From NCBI GenBank assembly GCA_964623815.1, contig CAZUVR010000011.1:25120-89119 (forward strand): a stretch of DNA of 64,000 nucleotides, written 5' to 3'. The DNA is from Chroococcopsis sp964623815. Its GTDB lineage: Bacteria; Cyanobacteriota; Cyanobacteriia; Cyanobacteriales; Microcystaceae. Shown one piece after another: positions 7,095 through 16,392 of this stretch (within the stretch, counting starts at the first letter, position 1; each line of letters opens with the position of its first letter). The position numbers and the translations under genes were made by a program. Under the pieces are notes generated by a model. That model worked only from the letters and a program-made list of their open reading frames with translations, searched no databases and was not told the origin of the DNA.

Positions 7095-9756
7095 ACTACT
7101 ATCCTCACTGAGGCGTAATTTCCCCTTTCCTCTTAGATACTCCCTGCCCACTATCTTGATCCTGTACGGAGGTTTATTGGGGCTGGTGTCTTTTAATCGG
7201 GAAGTGGGAGAAAGTTATCACAAAACCGAAACGATGACTAAAAATTATCTTCGGTATTCGGTCAATCGAACCGCTGCCAATCTAGATTATCTATATCGTA
7301 GAATGGATGTAGAACAGGCGGAAATCGTTCTTAGTCAACTAGGGAGCGATCCTGACTTGGATTCAGTCCTCCTGCTGAATGAAAAAGATGTCGTCCTATT
7401 ATCGAATCAATACGAGAGCAGGGGTTCCCCAATTAAAAACACTCTCGCAGCTCCTTATAAAGACTCCCTCGCGGATATAAGGAAAAGAATGGAAGGACGG
7501 GTTTTCCTATCCGAGGATAAAGAAAAGCTAATCGCTCTCTATCCCGTTCTTTTAGAGGCGTTACCCGGCGAGCTCCTTCCTTCGAGAATAGGTATTCTTT
7601 TCGTCCGCTACGATCTCGGGAAAGTGAAAAGGGAAGCCTACGAGGATGCTTTAGAGCGATCGTTAATCTTCAGTGGGCTGCTGATGCTATTGAGCTTATG
7701 TCTCTGGTTCTTCTTTCAGATTACTTTGACCAGGAGGGTGGCCCATCTAGTCACCGCCAGTAATAGTTTAGCCGACGGGCAGTTAAATGTTCGCGCTGGA
7801 TTATCTGGTTCGGATGAACTCGCTCAAATATCTAAGGCGTTCGATCTCATGGCCAACCGAATCCAGAATAGTACAAAAGAGCTGAAGAAGAGCGAAGAAC
7901 GCTATCATCTGGCGGTATCAGGGACTAATGACGGGCTTTGGGATTGGAATTTTTCCAGCGAAGAAGTGTATTATTCTCCAGTCTGGATGAAAATTCTCGG
8001 TTATGAAGGTGAATTCCTACCGTCACGATTATCTACCTGGTTAGAAAGGATTCACCCCGACGATAAAAAATCGATCGAGGAAGCTTTTACGGCCCACATG
8101 GAAGGCTATAGCGATATATATCAACAGGTTTATCGTCTCCAACACAAAGAGGGTTATTATATCTGGATCGAGGCGAAGGGGAGATGTTTACGGGACGAGA
8201 CAGGTACACCTTGCCGGATGGTGGGAACGATCACGGATATTACTACTAAAAAGCAGGCAGAAAACGAACTGAAAAAGGCGAAAGAGATGGCCGAAATCGC
8301 CAATCGGAGCAAAAGCGAATTCTTAGCGAATATCAGTCACGAAATTCGCACGCCGATGAATGCGATTTTAGGATTTTCCGATCTATTACAGGAACAGCTT
8401 CAAGATTCCCAATATCAAAGCTATTTAGAGGCTGTTAGTTCTAGCGGCAGGACGTTGATGGGTATTATCAACGATATTCTCGACCTCTCGAAGATCGAAG
8501 CAGGTAAACTGGTGATCGATCACGAGAAAGTAGTTATTAGACGTTTGATCGAAGAAATCCTTCATATTTTCAGCGATAGCGCTCAGAAAAAAGGTCTTAG
8601 ATTAGAGGCTACGGTAGACGCTTCGGTGCCCGAGATAATTGTTATAGATGAAATCCGACTACGGCAGATCCTTTTTAACACAGTGGGTAACGCGATTAAA
8701 TTTACCGAATGGGGCAGTGTGAGTATGAAGTTACATTGCGATCGCCAGGAACCTCATACGGTGAGATTGATCTTAGAGGTGGAAGATACGGGCATCGGCA
8801 TTAATCCCGAAGATAGAGAGAGAATTTTTGATGTTTTTACCCAAAGTGAAGGGCAGAGTACCCGTAAATACGGGGGGACGGGGTTAGGCTTGACCATTAC
8901 CAAACGTCTAACCCAAATGCTAGGAGGGTGCATCGAGCTGAAAAGCGAATCGGGTAAAGGGAGCCGCTTCACTTTTATTTTTCCCTCCTTACCCTTTGCC
9001 GAGAGTATGGATGAGTCATCCCCCGTCGTTGCCGATTTCGATCTCGATCGATTCGTCAGTGCCAAGATTCTAGTCGTGGACGATGTAGCCTTGAATCGAC
9101 AACTGATCCGCAGTTTCTTCCAATCTACCGAACATCAAATTATAGAGGCTAGAGATGGGCTAGAAGCGATAGAGATAGCTAAAGATTACCGTCCCGATCT
9201 TATACTCATGGATCTATTAATGCCCTCTTTAGACGGTAATGAGACTATACTGAAGTTGCGTGATGATGACGTTACCCGCTCTATCCCCATAGTTATTGTG
9301 ACGGCGGCTTTATTGGGAGAAATAACGCCTCAATTGCGCGATCAGTGTCAGGGCTTCCTGACTAAACCTTTATATAAAAAAGATCTGATAAAGATTTTAA
9401 AAGATATACTGCCCTTGCGCCCGGAACTTTCCGCTGATAGTGACAAGGTTGGCGAATTCACTATGAAGGCTGATCTGGGCAAGGCGATAAAAGATAAAAC
9501 CTCTTTACAAGAACTTCTGAAGAAGTTAGAGGTCGAAGAAACAACAACCTGGCCAGAATTGCGCCAAACTTTAAAAGTCAGGGAGCTACGCCTATTCACG
9601 AAAAAGTTACGCACCCATGCCGAACATTATCAATCCACAATTTTGATGAATTATGTAGAGGTTTTAGAATCCTGTTTAGAGGAGTATGACGGGCCGAGAC
9701 TTTTACGAACGATGGATGTTTTTCCCGAAATCCGACGCAGGTTGTTAAATTTATAA
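7081..9756 (+). CDS. Hybrid sensor histidine kinase (periplasmic sensor-HAMP-PAS-HisKA-HATPase-REC)
   Basis: The 891 residues give, in order, a first membrane segment (about 22-40), an extracytoplasmic region of about 150 residues, a second membrane segment (about 198-218), and HAMP. A PAS_3 domain containing WMKILGYEGEF and IHPDDKKSIEEAF comes next. The HisKA box is FLANISHEIRTPMNAILGFS with phospho-acceptor His420. The HATPase has VGNAIKFTEWG, DTGIGI and GGTGLGL, and the receiver has Asp711 in LILMDLLMPSLDG. About 120 helical residues follow the receiver without an obvious HPt histidine motif. The ATG lies inside the end of the binding-lipoprotein gene, so the two are translationally coupled. 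No response regulator with a DNA-binding domain is adjacent, so the output is unknown. Confidence 0.92.
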   Translation: MPKFRLLSSLRRNFPFPLRYSLPTILILYGGLLGLVSFNREVGESYHKTETMTKNYLRYSVNRTAANLDYLYRRMDVEQAEIVLSQLGSDPDLDSVLLLNEKDVVLLSNQYESRGSPIKNTLAAPYKDSLADIRKRMEGRVFLSEDKEKLIALYPVLLEALPGELLPSRIGILFVRYDLGKVKREAYEDALERSLIFSGLLMLLSLCLWFFFQITLTRRVAHLVTASNSLADGQLNVRAGLSGSDELAQISKAFDLMANRIQNSTKELKKSEERYHLAVSGTNDGLWDWNFSSEEVYYSPVWMKILGYEGEFLPSRLSTWLERIHPDDKKSIEEAFTAHMEGYSDIYQQVYRLQHKEGYYIWIEAKGRCLRDETGTPCRMVGTITDITTKKQAENELKKAKEMAEIANRSKSEFLANISHEIRTPMNAILGFSDLLQEQLQDSQYQSYLEAVSSSGRTLMGIINDILDLSKIEAGKLVIDHEKVVIRRLIEEILHIFSDSAQKKGLRLEATVDASVPEIIVIDEIRLRQILFNTVGNAIKFTEWGSVSMKLHCDRQEPHTVRLILEVEDTGIGINPEDRERIFDVFTQSEGQSTRKYGGTGLGLTITKRLTQMLGGCIELKSESGKGSRFTFIFPSLPFAESMDESSPVVADFDLDRFVSAKILVVDDVALNRQLIRSFFQSTEHQIIEARDGLEAIEIAKDYRPDLILMDLLMPSLDGNETILKLRDDDVTRSIPIVIVTAALLGEITPQLRDQCQGFLTKPLYKKDLIKILKDILPLRPELSADSDKVGEFTMKADLGKAIKDKTSLQELLKKLEVEETTTWPELRQTLKVRELRLFTKKLRTHAEHYQSTILMNYVEVLESCLEEYDGPRLLRTMDVFPEIRRRLLNL

Positions 9757-9792
9757 TAATTATCGCAATTTGCACCTACCCTACCGACCTTT

Positions 9793-11004
9793 ATGACTAT
9801 TCTCCCTTTGAGTTGGACAGAACTACAGTCTCTAACAAACTTCGAGATCGAGGGCGTGAACGGGCCGACTAACGCTCAATCCCGATTGCGCCTCTTTGAC
9901 CGCCCGGAATCGGAAGTCCGAGTCACGCTCTACCGCGATAATCACGCTTGGTGTCCTTACTGTCAGAAAGTCTGGCTCTGGCTGGAGGAAAAAAAGATAC
10001 CTTATCGGGTAGAGAAAATAACTATGTTTTGCTATGGAGATAAAGAAGCATGGTATAAACGAAAAGTTCCATCGGGTATGTTACCAGCTCTTATGTTGGA
10101 TGGTCGTCTCATCACCGAAAGCGATGACATCTTAATCGCCCTAGAAAGAGCTTTCGGGCCTTTAAATCGAGCGATGGAAGCTGTTGAAGTTATCCCCCTC
10201 CGACGATTGGAGCGGATGTTATTCAGGGCATGGTGTACCTGGCTCTGTTATAAAGCTCGCTCTATAAGGGAAGAACAGTACAATCGGGAAGGATTCCTAG
10301 AAGCCGTCGCCACAGTGGAAAAAGCTTTAGCTAGTACTCCGGGCCCTTATTTCCTCGATGATTTCAGCGTCGTCGATGTAATTTTCACGCCTTATGTAGA
10401 ACGCATGAACGCCAGTCTTTATTACTATAAGGGCTATTCCCTGCGAGAGAAGAACCCCTATCTATCCGCCTGGTTCGACGCGATGGAAAGCCGCATTACT
10501 TACCGGGGTACTCAAAGCGATTTTCACACCCACGTCCACGATTTACCCCCGCAGATGGGCGGATGTTGGTCGAACGAGGAACCTGAGGCGCTAATTAATC
10601 AGAAACGAGTAGATAACGGCCCCTGGTTCGGATTGCCCGATGTTACCTATCCCGAACCAGAAACTTCTACAGCCGAAGCTCTGGCAAGAGTCATCAAACA
10701 CCGGGCTAATATTATTAAGGTTAACCCCGCCGATAAAGATTTGTTCGATCCTGCCCTGCGCTCTGCCCTAACCTATATGATAACGGGTGAAGTTTGTACC
10801 CCCCCGCCCGGTTCGGATTCCGCACTGCGTTATTTGCGCGATCGCATTAACGTCCCCCGGGATATGTCCATCTACGCAGCTAAACGGCTGAGAGAATCCC
10901 TCGAATTCACCGCCGCTTTAGTGGGCACCAGTCAGGGGGTTCCAATTCCCGTACAACACCGCCGCGATCAAAATCCCGCTAACTTCGCTGAAGAGGCTTT
11001 TTGA
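9793..11004 (+). CDS. Glutathione S-transferase-like protein with CPYC motif
   Basis: The 403-residue product has a thioredoxin-fold N-terminal domain carrying the glutaredoxin-like CPYC motif at residues 54-57 and the GST cis-Pro region PSGMLPALMLDG with the ESDDI glutathione-site segment. An all-helical GST C-domain follows. Some 150 further residues (from about 250) are not part of a canonical GST and are probably a cyanobacterial/plant-type extension. A two-cysteine redox centre favours glutathione-dependent thiol transfer or reduction rather than classical conjugation. It starts 36 bases after the kinase stop, so it may share that transcript. Its last 37 bases overlap, tail to tail, the kinase gene on the other strand. 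Confidence 0.85.
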   Translation: MTILPLSWTELQSLTNFEIEGVNGPTNAQSRLRLFDRPESEVRVTLYRDNHAWCPYCQKVWLWLEEKKIPYRVEKITMFCYGDKEAWYKRKVPSGMLPALMLDGRLITESDDILIALERAFGPLNRAMEAVEVIPLRRLERMLFRAWCTWLCYKARSIREEQYNREGFLEAVATVEKALASTPGPYFLDDFSVVDVIFTPYVERMNASLYYYKGYSLREKNPYLSAWFDAMESRITYRGTQSDFHTHVHDLPPQMGGCWSNEEPEALINQKRVDNGPWFGLPDVTYPEPETSTAEALARVIKHRANIIKVNPADKDLFDPALRSALTYMITGEVCTPPPGSDSALRYLRDRINVPRDMSIYAAKRLRESLEFTAALVGTSQGVPIPVQHRRDQNPANFAEEAF

Positions 11005-12095
11005 CCTGCATTGACATTAAAAATTCTGACAGTCACTTCCGTACCCCGATTAACTTCACTTACGATCTCCATAGTCCCCCCTAATAATTTCGCTGAACGT
11101 TGGGCGATAATCAATCCTAATCCAGTACCGGGAATATTGCCCACGTTACTCCCTCTCTGAAAAGGCTCCCATAATTTCGCTAAATCTTTTCGCGGGATAC
11201 CGATACCCTGATCGATAACTTTAAAACATAACTCTTGTCCCTCATAGAAGAGTAATAATCTTATAACTCCCCCAACCGGCGAATATTTGATAGCATTAGA
11301 GATTAAATTATCTAATATATGTTTTAGTAAGATTTCGTTTAAAGATACTAAATAATCTCCCTCTTGATAGCAAAAATTAAATTGATGGCTACAGTTACTG
11401 ATTAACTGATGAGACTGGATTAACTGATGACAGAAATCGATTAAATTAATCTGCTCGTAATCCATATTTCTTAAACTTGATTCTGTTTGACCTAAGACTA
11501 GAATATCTTCTACTAGGGCGTTTAGATAATTAACCGCCTTACCTATCTGCTCGAAACCGTGTTTTTTCTTTTCCGTCTCCCATTGAGATTCATATTTTTG
11601 TAACAGTTGACTCCAAGCTTTGATCTGAGTCAGAGGGTTACGAAACTCGTGGGAAAAAAAGGACATGAAAGATTGTGCTTTGTCGTAATTTTCGGTAGCA
11701 GTTATTTCTTCACATCTATCTAGTTGCATCTCGTATCTCATTAAGGCTAGTTCGATTACGGATTCTAGCTGTTGAAGAGTACAGGGATAGAAGATATAAC
11801 CGTATATGCCAGAAAATAAAGTATTTTTACTAAAATTTCTGCCAGGGTCACGACTTAGATAAATCAGAGGTTTGTTAGTACGATCATAAATGGATTTGGC
11901 TACCTGGATAGACTGGAATTTATCTCGGCTGAGAACGTCAATAATTATCAAATCGGGAATAATGTCAATAGAGAGAGAGAGAGATTCTTGAAAAGAGTTG
12001 GTGGTCACGTTATAGTTTAAGCTTTGCAGTTGATTGGCGATCGTCGAGGCTACGATCGCATCATCCTCTACCAGGAAAACCCTCTTCCTAACCAT
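10968..12095 (-). CDS. Receiver-first histidine kinase (REC-HisKA-HATPase), soluble
   Basis: The 375-residue protein begins with a receiver domain (acidic pair D11/D12, phospho-acceptor candidate D53) and goes directly into a HisKA box, SFFSHEFRNPLTQIKAW, with His149. The HATPase has NLISNAIKYSP, DQGIGIP and GTGLGL. There is no membrane segment, so it is cytoplasmic. The receiver is degenerate: the conserved Lys before Pro at the end of strand 5 is replaced, the segment reading YIFYPCTL. Phosphorylation signalling by the receiver may therefore be altered or absent. A receiver at the N-terminus of a kinase is typical of cyanobacterial phosphorelay intermediates. The last 37 bases overlap the convergent GST-like gene. 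Confidence 0.88.
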   Translation of the reverse strand: MVRKRVFLVEDDAIVASTIANQLQSLNYNVTTNSFQESLSLSIDIIPDLIIIDVLSRDKFQSIQVAKSIYDRTNKPLIYLSRDPGRNFSKNTLFSGIYGYIFYPCTLQQLESVIELALMRYEMQLDRCEEITATENYDKAQSFMSFFSHEFRNPLTQIKAWSQLLQKYESQWETEKKKHGFEQIGKAVNYLNALVEDILVLGQTESSLRNMDYEQINLIDFCHQLIQSHQLISNCSHQFNFCYQEGDYLVSLNEILLKHILDNLISNAIKYSPVGGVIRLLLFYEGQELCFKVIDQGIGIPRKDLAKLWEPFQRGSNVGNIPGTGLGLIIAQRSAKLLGGTMEIVSEVNRGTEVTVRIFNVNAGQKASSAKLAGF

Positions 12096-12269
12096 CAGAG
12101 CTATCTAGGGAACATTTTATTAATTTCTTATTTTACTAAACTAAACAAAATAAATTGTCTCTAATAAGTAGTATTTTTCAATACCAAAAGCGAGAAACAG
12201 TCACAAGAATCTGACAATATTTAAGAATCAATTTGATACCATTGAGGAGAAGTTATCCCGATCATCACC

Positions 12270-14495
12270 ATGTCTCAGCCTCTCTATGTAGCCTTCATCT
12301 GGCATCAACACCAACCTCTGTATAAATCAACAGCCGTGTCCACAGAGACGGCTGCACAGTATCGGATGCCTTGGGTGAGACTACATGGAGTTAAAGACTA
12401 TCTCGATTTAATCCTCATCCTCGAAGGCTATCCCAAACTACACCAAACCGTCAATCTCGTTCCCTCCTTAATCTTACAGTTAGAGGATTACGTCAGTGGT
12501 ATAGCGATCGATCCTTATCTCGCCCTCACCGTCACCCCAGAAACCCAGCTCACCCAAGCGCAAAAACACTTTATCCTTGATCACTTCTTCGACGCTAATC
12601 ATCATACCCTGATCGACCCCCATACCCGTTACGCCCAGCTCTACAACCAACGTCAGGAGAAAGGAAATTCCTGGTGTTTAACCAATTGGACATTACAAGA
12701 TTACAGCGATCTTCTGGCGTGGCATAATTTAGCCTGGATCGATCCTATATTCTGGAATGATCCAGAAATAGCCAAATGGTTACAACAAGGGGAGAATTTT
12801 AGTTTAAGCGATCGACAGCGGATTATCTCTAAACAAAGGCAGATTATCAAGCGCATCATCGGGCAACATAAAAAGATGCAAGAATCGGGACAGATAGAAA
12901 TCATCACCAGTCCTTACACCCATCCCATCTTACCCCTGTTAGCCGATTCGGAAGCGGCGCGGGTGGCAGTACCGAAAATTTCCTTACCCCACCGTCGCTT
13001 TCAATGGCCAGAAGATATAGAGCGGCATTTAAGGAAAGCTTGGGAAATATATAACGATCGCTTCGGATGCTCTCCGCAAGGTTTATGGCCGTCGGAAGAA
13101 TCCGTCAGCCCCGCTATCTTACCCTATGTAGCCCGACAGGGGTTTAAGTGGTTATGTTCCGATGAGGGGGTATTAGGTAACACGTTAAAACACTTTTTCC
13201 ATCGCAATGAAGAGGGCACACTAACCGAGCCAGAATTATTATACCGCCCCTATCGTTTGAGTACGCCGGATGGGGAATTAGCGATCGTTTTCCGCGATCA
13301 CCGTCTCTCGGATCTGATAGGGTTTACCTATAGTGGCATGAATCCCGTTAGCGCAGCCGAAGACTTAATCAAGCACTTAGATAATATTGCTTCTGCCCTG
13401 CCAGAAGATATGGAAACCCCAGCTTTAGTAACTATTGCCCTCGACGGCGAGAATTGTTGGGAGAGTTATCAACAGGATGGATTACCTTTCTTAGAGGCGC
13501 TATATGGGAAACTGAGCCAGCATAAAGGGATTCAATCGGTGACGGTGCGGGAGTATTTAGATAAGTATCCGCCTAAGCATAGTATAGCCCCCGAAAATTT
13601 ACATAGTGGCTCGTGGATCGATGCTAACTTCACCACTTGGATAGGGGATAAGGTGAAAAATAGAGCCTGGGATTATTTAGCGGCGGCGAGAGAGATATTG
13701 GCCGCCCATCCGGAAGCAACCGAGGAGAATAATCCGGAGGCTTGGGAGGCTCTCTATGCCGCAGAAGGTTCTGATTGGTTCTGGTGGTTCGGCGAGGGTC
13801 ATTCTTCTAATCATGATGAGATATTCGATCGCTTGTTCCGTGAGCATCTTATCGCCCTGTACCGGGCCCTGAATGAACCGATTCCCAGTTATCTATTACA
13901 ACCCCTTGAGGATCATCATCGCAAGCCAACCCATCTACCGGAAAGTTTTATCCATCCGATTATCGACGGTTTTGGCGATGAGCAGGATTGGGATAAAGCG
14001 GGGCGTATCGAGATAGGTGGGGCGAGTGGTACGATGCACCAGAGTACGCTCGTCCAGCGTATACTATACGGTTGGGATCATGTGGGTTTTTATCTCCGCT
14101 TTGACTATAAATCTGGGGCGAAAATTGGTCAGGATATACCCTCGCAACTTCATCTAGTTTGGTATTTTGATAATATCTACCGTCTGCAAAGCCCGATACC
14201 GTTAAAGGGTGTGCCGCAACGCCCGCCGCTTAACTACGGTTATCATTACCATTTACACATAGACTTAGCATCGGAAACGGTTTGCTTTCAGCAGGCGGGT
14301 GAATATCATAAATGGGAGACTCGTCCTAGTGCTGCCAAGGCTTCATTCAATCAATGTTTAGAATTAATTATGCCTTGGGAGGATATGCACATCGAACCTG
14401 ATTACAATCTCCATTTGTTAACCCTTATGGCGGAGGCGGGTAATTTTAGGGATTTCCTTCCTCAAGGGCAGTTGGTGCATTTAAAACGTCCCTAA
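12270..14495 (+). CDS. Glycoside hydrolase family 57 alpha-glucan-acting enzyme
   Basis: The 741-residue protein begins MSQPLYVAFIWHQHQPLYK, whose HQHQP is conserved region I of GH57. Further family regions are GLWPSEESVSP, FKWLCSDEGVLG and VTIALDGENCWE, and a helical region plus a beta-rich C-terminal domain (about 590-741) complete the usual layout of the amylopullulanase-like branch. GH57 enzymes hydrolyse or transfer alpha-1,4/1,6-glucans with retention. I cannot tell whether this one is a hydrolase, a branching enzyme or a transferase. There is no signal peptide, so it probably acts on glycogen in the cytoplasm. It is flanked by a terminator-like hairpin at 14527-14543 and is convergent with gapN. 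Confidence 0.9.
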   Translation: MSQPLYVAFIWHQHQPLYKSTAVSTETAAQYRMPWVRLHGVKDYLDLILILEGYPKLHQTVNLVPSLILQLEDYVSGIAIDPYLALTVTPETQLTQAQKHFILDHFFDANHHTLIDPHTRYAQLYNQRQEKGNSWCLTNWTLQDYSDLLAWHNLAWIDPIFWNDPEIAKWLQQGENFSLSDRQRIISKQRQIIKRIIGQHKKMQESGQIEIITSPYTHPILPLLADSEAARVAVPKISLPHRRFQWPEDIERHLRKAWEIYNDRFGCSPQGLWPSEESVSPAILPYVARQGFKWLCSDEGVLGNTLKHFFHRNEEGTLTEPELLYRPYRLSTPDGELAIVFRDHRLSDLIGFTYSGMNPVSAAEDLIKHLDNIASALPEDMETPALVTIALDGENCWESYQQDGLPFLEALYGKLSQHKGIQSVTVREYLDKYPPKHSIAPENLHSGSWIDANFTTWIGDKVKNRAWDYLAAAREILAAHPEATEENNPEAWEALYAAEGSDWFWWFGEGHSSNHDEIFDRLFREHLIALYRALNEPIPSYLLQPLEDHHRKPTHLPESFIHPIIDGFGDEQDWDKAGRIEIGGASGTMHQSTLVQRILYGWDHVGFYLRFDYKSGAKIGQDIPSQLHLVWYFDNIYRLQSPIPLKGVPQRPPLNYGYHYHLHIDLASETVCFQQAGEYHKWETRPSAAKASFNQCLELIMPWEDMHIEPDYNLHLLTLMAEAGNFRDFLPQGQLVHLKRP

Positions 14496-14526
14496 TTTAC
14501 CATCTGGAAATAGCCCAGGGTGAAGA

Positions 14527-14543
14527 CGGCTCAAGGGGAGCCG
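14527..14543 (+). terminator. Hairpin after the GH57 gene
   Basis: A 6-bp GC-rich stem (CGGCTC / GAGCCG) with a 5-base loop is followed by GCCATCTGTTTT, giving a short T-run. It sits about 30 bases after the GH57 stop, between two convergent genes. Confidence 0.5.
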
Positions 14544-14591
14544 CCATCTGTTTTAAAATTAATAATTACTGAACTCCCCCAAAAATCAGAA

Positions 14592-16220
14592 TCACAAAAT
14601 GAAATCCGTAGAAAGGAAATTCGATTTCCTTTCTCTGATGATTTCGGTAATGATGGAATTGTTTAGTTCGTTCTGTTTGGCTGCCAGTAGGGTGCGAATA
14701 GAGAACGATCGCAAGGCATCGCTCACCGATAATGTACCTACCGCTGAGTCTTTCCTCCCGGTAAAGGGGAAGCTATCCGGCCCGCGCTGAGACTGACAGT
14801 TAATGTTAACCCGACAGACTTGATTGACCAGGGGATCGATTAATTCCGCGATCGCATCCGTATCCTCTCCGAAGATACTCACCTGTTGACCGTAGTTAGA
14901 ATTGACTATGTACTCGATCGGCGTGGACAGATCATCATAGGGTACGATCGGTACTACCGGCCCGAATTGTTCCTCGTAATAGAGTCGCATCTGCTCGTTA
15001 ACCGGATAGACTACCGCCGGATGAAAGAAAGATTCATTCACCGTACCGCCATCGCTATTGATCACCTCGGCACCGAATTTCTTAGCGTCCTCTACTAACT
15101 CGGTAAAGTATTTAGCCTTACCCGGTTCCCCGATGGGTGTAATCTGTACCCCTTCATCCCAGGGTAATCCGATTTTCAAGCGGTTAACGGCTGCCGCGAA
15201 TAATTCCAAGAACTTATCGGCTATCTGACGATGCACGAAGAGGATTTTCAGAGCGGTGCAGCGTTGTCCGTTATACGAGAGGGTGCCGAGGATACATTCT
15301 CTCACTGTTAATTCTAAATCTGCCGAAGGCAGGATGATTCCCGGATTTTTAGCCTCCAACCCCAAGATAGAGCGCAATCGGTTCGGTTGCGGGTGCTGTT
15401 TTTCGAGAGCGTTAGCCGCTTTTCTGGAACCGATGAAGGCGAGGGCATCTACCTGGCCCGAAGCCATGAGGGGCGGGGTGACGGTACGGCCAGAACCATA
15501 GACGGTGTTAACTACCCCCGGCGGAAAGGCTTCACGGAAAGCCTCTAGTAGGGGATACAGTAAGAGGGTGCCGGGGCGGGGGGATTTGATCACTACCGTA
15601 TTGCCCATGATCAGCGCCGGAATAAGGGTAGTAAAGGTTTCATTGAGGGGGTAATTAGACGGCCCCATACAGAGAACAACACCTAGGGGGGCGCGTCTTA
15701 TCTGGCCGATGACTCCCTCGGTAATCTCGAAACGGGAAGAAACACGATCGAGATTTTTTAAAGCGTCGATCGTATCGGCTATATAATCCAGGGTACGATC
15801 GAACTCTTTCAGCGAGTCGGCGTAGGATTTACAAATTTCCCACATGAGAATCTTCACCACTTCGTCCCGTTTCGCTTTCATGCGATAGGCGAAATCCTGT
15901 ACCCTTTCTATCCTCTGACTTACGGACATGGTTGCCCACAATCCCCGCCCCCGATTATAAGCTCTGACGGCGGCATCGAGGCAGGCTAAGGATTCTTCCT
16001 CCGTAAATAGGGGGAATTGACCGATTACCACGCTCTTTAACCCCTGCTCGCTTTCAATATATACGGGAGAGTAGACGGTTTCTAGTTCTCCCCCCCAAAG
16101 CCGTATTTCTCCATCGATGAGATATTGGGTTTGATTGATGGGGGCGTTGAGCCGAAAAGCTTCGGGTATCTTATCGGCGGTGGTGAATAGGTCAGCTACT
16201 TGCTGTTGTATGGTCGGCAT
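14592..16220 (-). CDS. gapN: NADP-dependent glyceraldehyde-3-phosphate dehydrogenase, non-phosphorylating (GapN-type ALDH)
   Basis: This is an aldehyde dehydrogenase superfamily member of 542 residues. The cofactor region has GPSNYPLNETFTTLIPALIMGN and the switch helix FIGSRKAA. The general-base region is GLEAKNPGIIL and the catalytic thiol is Cys321 in YNGQRCTALK, the signature that separates GapN from other aldehyde dehydrogenases. Such enzymes oxidise glyceraldehyde 3-phosphate straight to 3-phosphoglycerate and make NADPH. The N-terminus has about 40 residues before the core, as in related cyanobacterial and plant proteins. The C-terminus has a basic tail after the conserved end, and the DNA for that tail forms a perfect 11-bp hairpin. 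Substrate is assigned by motif only. Confidence 0.82.
   Translation of the reverse strand: MPTIQQQVADLFTTADKIPEAFRLNAPINQTQYLIDGEIRLWGGELETVYSPVYIESEQGLKSVVIGQFPLFTEEESLACLDAAVRAYNRGRGLWATMSVSQRIERVQDFAYRMKAKRDEVVKILMWEICKSYADSLKEFDRTLDYIADTIDALKNLDRVSSRFEITEGVIGQIRRAPLGVVLCMGPSNYPLNETFTTLIPALIMGNTVVIKSPRPGTLLLYPLLEAFREAFPPGVVNTVYGSGRTVTPPLMASGQVDALAFIGSRKAANALEKQHPQPNRLRSILGLEAKNPGIILPSADLELTVRECILGTLSYNGQRCTALKILFVHRQIADKFLELFAAAVNRLKIGLPWDEGVQITPIGEPGKAKYFTELVEDAKKFGAEVINSDGGTVNESFFHPAVVYPVNEQMRLYYEEQFGPVVPIVPYDDLSTPIEYIVNSNYGQQVSIFGEDTDAIAELIDPLVNQVCRVNINCQSQRGPDSFPFTGRKDSAVGTLSVSDALRSFSIRTLLAAKQNELNNSIITEIIRERKSNFLSTDFIL
14610..14634 (-). terminator. gapN: Perfect 11-bp hairpin inside the end of gapN
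   Basis: Arms AGAAAGGAAAT and ATTTCCTTTCT enclose a 3-base loop, lying within the last 15 codons of gapN. On the gapN strand the stem is followed by a moderately T-rich stretch. It may act as a terminator that overlaps the coding end. Confidence 0.4.
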
Positions 16221-16392
16221 ATTGTTTAATTGGAAATAGGAGCGATCGTTTGATTCCTAATATCTTGATCTATAAATAGGTTTTGAGGTCTTGCCCTCTG
16301 ACTAATTAATATCGGTCAATCCCGATCGACTGCCTAAAATTTAATAATTACTTTCCAAAAGAATTGAGATTACCATCACGCTCCTTAAGAAT

